Part shown: positions 61,480 to 64,000 of the stretch, in pieces | How positions within the stretch are numbered: the first letter of the stretch is position 1 | Layout: every line of letters begins with the position of its first letter | Assembly (NCBI GenBank): GCA_002344055.1 | Contig: DDTH01000017.1 | Coordinates: 62,344 to 126,343 of the forward strand | DNA from: Sphingomonadales bacterium UBA2369 | GTDB taxonomy: Bacteria > Pseudomonadota > Alphaproteobacteria > Sphingomonadales > Sphingomonadaceae | Reading direction: 5' to 3' | DNA length: 64,000 bases | Position numbers and translations under genes: made by a program | Notes under the pieces: generated by a model | Told to the model about the DNA's origin: nothing | The model's input: the letters and a program-made list of their open reading frames with translations, nothing else | The model's database searches: none

Positions 61480-62259
61480 ATGTCCCGCCGCCGCCAGATT
61501 TATGAAGGCAAGGCCAAGATCCTCTACGAGGGTCCGGAACCGGGCACGCTCATCCAATATTTCAAGGACGACGCGACCGCGTTCAATGCCCAGAAAAAGG
61601 GCACGATCAACGGCAAGGGTGTGCTGAACAACCGCATCAGCGAGCATATCTTCACGCTGTTGAGCACGATCGGCGTCCCGACCCATTTCATCCGCCGCCT
61701 GAACATGCGCGAGCAATTGATCCGGCAGGTCGAGATCATCCCGATCGAAGTGGTGGTCCGCAACGTCGCAGCCGGCTCCATCTCGACGCGGCTGGGGATC
61801 GAGGAAGGCACGCAGCTGCCGCGCACGATCATCGAATATTATCTGAAGGACGATGCGCTGGGCGATCCGCTGATCGCGGACGAGCATATCGCCTGCTTCG
61901 GCTGGGCCAGCCAGGAGGAGATGAACGACATCGCCGACATGGCGATCCGGGTGAACGATTTCCTGTGCGGCCTGTTCGCGGCGATCGGCATCCGGCTGGT
62001 CGACTTCAAGCTGGAATTCGGCCGTTTGTGGGAGAATGATTTCGCCCGTGTGATCCTGGCCGACGAGATCAGCCCCGACGGCTGCCGGCTGTGGGACATG
62101 GCTTCGGGCGAGAAGCTCGACAAGGACCGCTTCCGCCGCGACCTGGGCGGCGAGGCCGAAGCTTATCAGGAAGTCGCCCGGCGGCTCGGCCTGATGCCGG
62201 AGGGCGAGGCGACGCCGGTGCTCGACCTCGACAGCCACCGCAAGAAGCGCGGGAAATAA
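61480..62259 (+). CDS. purC: SAICAR synthetase
   Basis: A 259-residue PurC of the bacterial form, joining aspartate to CAIR in purine synthesis. YEGKAKILYEGPEPGTLIQYFKDDATAFN, VVVRNVAAGSISTRLGIEEG, and the ligand loop DEISPDGCRLWD. The tail is basic. Confidence 0.97.
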   Translation: MSRRRQIYEGKAKILYEGPEPGTLIQYFKDDATAFNAQKKGTINGKGVLNNRISEHIFTLLSTIGVPTHFIRRLNMREQLIRQVEIIPIEVVVRNVAAGSISTRLGIEEGTQLPRTIIEYYLKDDALGDPLIADEHIACFGWASQEEMNDIADMAIRVNDFLCGLFAAIGIRLVDFKLEFGRLWENDFARVILADEISPDGCRLWDMASGEKLDKDRFRRDLGGEAEAYQEVARRLGLMPEGEATPVLDLDSHRKKRGK

Positions 62260-62342
62260 ATACCTACCGACACCCGTCGATATGACCCGTTGTCCGGCTG
62301 TAATCCGCCATTGAGGATGATCAAGCAGCGGGAGAGACGACC

Positions 62343-62660
62343 ATGATCCTGACCACCACACCGGCCATCGAAGGCTATCCGGTCCAGCAATATTTCGGCA
62401 TCGTCACCGGCGAGGTGATCCTGGGCGCCAATGTGTTCAAGGATCTGTTCGCGGGCATTCGCGACATCGTCGGCGGCCGTTCCGGTTCCTATGAAACCGT
62501 GTTGCGCGAGGCGCGGCAGCAGGCGTTCGCCGAATTGTCGGCCGAAGCCCAGCGGATGGGCGCGAACGGCGTCATCGGCATCGATATCGATTATGAAGTC
62601 GTCGGTTCGGGCGGTTCGATGCTGATGGTGACCTGTTCGGGAACCGCGGTGCGGATCTGA
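62343..62660 (+). CDS. YbjQ/UPF0145-family protein
   Basis: A 105-residue protein: IVTGEVILGANVFKDLFAGIRDIVGGRSGSYE and GANGVIGIDIDYEVVG, the YbjQ signature. It forms a compact multimer in homologues; role unknown. Confidence 0.92.
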   Translation: MILTTTPAIEGYPVQQYFGIVTGEVILGANVFKDLFAGIRDIVGGRSGSYETVLREARQQAFAELSAEAQRMGANGVIGIDIDYEVVGSGGSMLMVTCSGTAVRI

Positions 62661-62670
62661 ACCGGCAGGC

Positions 62671-63792
62671 TTACCGCGCCGCGGCCTGGCCGCCGCTCTG
62701 GCGGCTGCGGGCCTGGGCCATCGCCTGACCGGCCTGCAGGAAGGGCAGCGGGTTCACCGCACGGCCGTCGATGCGGACTTCGTAGTGGAGGTGCGGGCCG
62801 GTGGAGCGGCCGGTGGAACCCATCAGGCCGATCAGCTGACCGCGGCGGACGCGCTCGCCATTGGCGACCATGATGCGCGACAGGTGGCCGTAGCGGGTGG
62901 CGATGCCGGCGCCGTGGCCCAGTTCGATGAAATTGCCGTAACCGCCGCGCACGCCGGCGAAGCTCACGGTCGCGTCGGCGGCGGCGTAGATCGGGGTGCC
63001 GGTGGGGCCGGCGAGGTCGATGCCGGCATGCATGGCGGCGCGTCCGCGGAAGGGATCGGAACGGGTGCCGAAGCCGCTGGTAAAGCGGGCAATCTCGGTC
63101 GGCACCGGAAGCGCCGACGGGATCGAGGCGACGCCAGCCTCGAGCTGCTCGAGTTCGCGCCAGCTGGCAAACAATTGGGCGAAGCGCGGATCGACGTCAT
63201 CGTCCGACGCATCCGGCCCGCCGACGCCGCCGAAGCGGTTGTTCATCAGCCGGTCGGGATCGAGGCCCAGGCGGCGAACCGCCGACATCGTGGCATTCAA
63301 CCGCTCCCGATTTTCCTGATGCGCCTGCGCCGCCAGCATCAGCTGCATACCGTCGACTTCGGAGTAGGTCTCGTTCAGTTCGTGATCCGCTGCATTCTCC
63401 GGAGCGTCCGCCGAAGCCGGCAGCAGACGCGCCAGATCTTCGGAACTGGCCTCACCCGTCATCATCTGGGCGAGGAACGCCTGGCGCTGCTCCAGCAGGT
63501 CCGCGCGCTCGTTCGCGGCGGTGCGGATGTTCGCGACATCCTGCTCCATCTCGGCCACGCGCGCCTGCATCGTGGCAACGTCGCCGGTAAAGGAAGCGGC
63601 ATATTGCACGGTCGCATAGCCCGACCAGGCCAGCAGCGACGCGGCCACGCCGGTCGCGGCGACCTGCAATTTCGTGCCGATGCGGAAGCGCCGCAGGCTA
63701 CGGCCATCGTGGAGAAAGAGTTCGCGCGGTTTGAAGGCATTGCGGAACCGCTGGACAAGGCCAACGTTCTTGCGCTGTTGAAGCTCGTTCAT
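62671..63792 (-). CDS. M23 peptidase, murein-hydrolase type, membrane anchored
   Basis: A 373-residue protein. One transmembrane helix (VAATGVAASLLAWSGYA), a coiled coil (RVAEMEQDVANIRTAANERADLLEQ) and an M23 (LytM) domain with HAGIDLAG (HxxxD) and HLHYE (HxH), so both zinc motifs are complete. It likely trims peptidoglycan in the periplasm. The ATG at 63792 begins the basic N-terminus. Confidence 0.93.
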   Translation of the reverse strand: MNELQQRKNVGLVQRFRNAFKPRELFLHDGRSLRRFRIGTKLQVAATGVAASLLAWSGYATVQYAASFTGDVATMQARVAEMEQDVANIRTAANERADLLEQRQAFLAQMMTGEASSEDLARLLPASADAPENAADHELNETYSEVDGMQLMLAAQAHQENRERLNATMSAVRRLGLDPDRLMNNRFGGVGGPDASDDDVDPRFAQLFASWRELEQLEAGVASIPSALPVPTEIARFTSGFGTRSDPFRGRAAMHAGIDLAGPTGTPIYAAADATVSFAGVRGGYGNFIELGHGAGIATRYGHLSRIMVANGERVRRGQLIGLMGSTGRSTGPHLHYEVRIDGRAVNPLPFLQAGQAMAQARSRQSGGQAAAR

Positions 63793-63942
63793 TCCGTTCC
63801 TCGGAAAAATTGATCTGCCCCCGTGCGGTGCGAGCATTTCCGACGGCGCAAACGCAAACAGGCCCTGCCTGCTGGCGATGCTGTTCAAGCCGGTCGGATG
63901 ATGCCCACCCCGAAACTGGGCAGAAATTGGGCGACGGGGGCC

Positions 63943-64000
63943 TTAAACCGCAAGGGCGGCATAGAAATCCCGGGACAGACCGGCTTCACCGCGCGCTGAA
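63943..64000 (-). CDS. Possible C-terminal end of a gene running off the window
   Basis: On the minus strand a frame entering from the window edge ends SARGEAGLSRDFYAALAV then TAA at 63945-63943. It reads like the end of a protein, but too little is present to identify it. The 150 bp between it and the M23 gene hold nothing else seen. Confidence 0.3.
   Translation of the reverse strand, partial: SARGEAGLSRDFYAALAV

Noticed and set aside
1..64000. CRISPR array, rRNA or transposase-bearing insertion sequence
   Set aside because: No regularly spaced repeats, rRNA-like sequence or DDE-type transposase was seen on either strand.

Overview
The window is high-GC DNA from an alphaproteobacterium, most likely a sphingomonad (order Sphingomonadales). 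The gene families, the tonB-exbB-exbD-exbD-exbD cluster, the DUF1285/NUDIX/tRNA-nucleotidyltransferase operon and a GTTC-N7-GTTC SOS box all fit this. The genus cannot be told from the sequence alone. No CRISPR array, rRNA or classical insertion sequence was seen.

Layout: (1) 1-712, chromosome with ihfB and the 5' half of a tRNA-Leu(UAA) gene. (2) 713-23187, a 22.5-kb integrative and mobilizable element. (3) 23188-64000, chromosome, starting with the 3' half of the same tRNA gene.

The element sits in the anticodon loop of the host tRNA-Leu(UAA), cuts the gene in two and rebuilds neither half. It carries its own tRNA-Leu(UAA) (2083-2393), interrupted by a 222-nt group I intron. The intron lies inside the nine bases that form the att core (GACTT/AAAA). 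The element therefore appears to replace the tRNA it destroys, while the intron hides the replacement from the element's own integrase. Arm-type repeats lie inside both ends.

Cargo from left to right: integrase; intron-bearing tRNA; small proteins; a cassette with a JmjC-type oxygenase and a short Asn/Gln-tailed peptide, flanked by inverted dif-like sites and next to a catalytic-domain-only tyrosine recombinase; a mobilization block (MobA/L relaxase, a candidate oriT, VirD4-type coupling protein, zinc-ribbon proteins, a glycine-zipper peptide); an SOS-controlled UmuD'-like/UmuC pair; and a defence-like end with a 1730-residue STAND NTPase with an N-terminal nuclease domain and two HEPN-like proteins. 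No type IV secretion channel genes are present, so transfer would need a helper.

The right-hand chromosome carries NAD synthesis (nadA-nadC), an M16 protease, a BlaI/BlaR-like pair with a perfect operator, a candidate sigma-54 small RNA, clpA, a TonB-dependent receptor, a class III cyclase, the Ton energy-transduction cluster, folB, a tRNA nucleotidyltransferase operon, a GGDEF/EAL protein, parC, kynureninase with an esterase, purC and an M23 peptidase. Starts were chosen by ribosome-binding site, overlap with neighbours and family length, and often differ from the longest open frame. No alignment, folding or database search was run. Family names rest on recognising motifs in the translated sequences.
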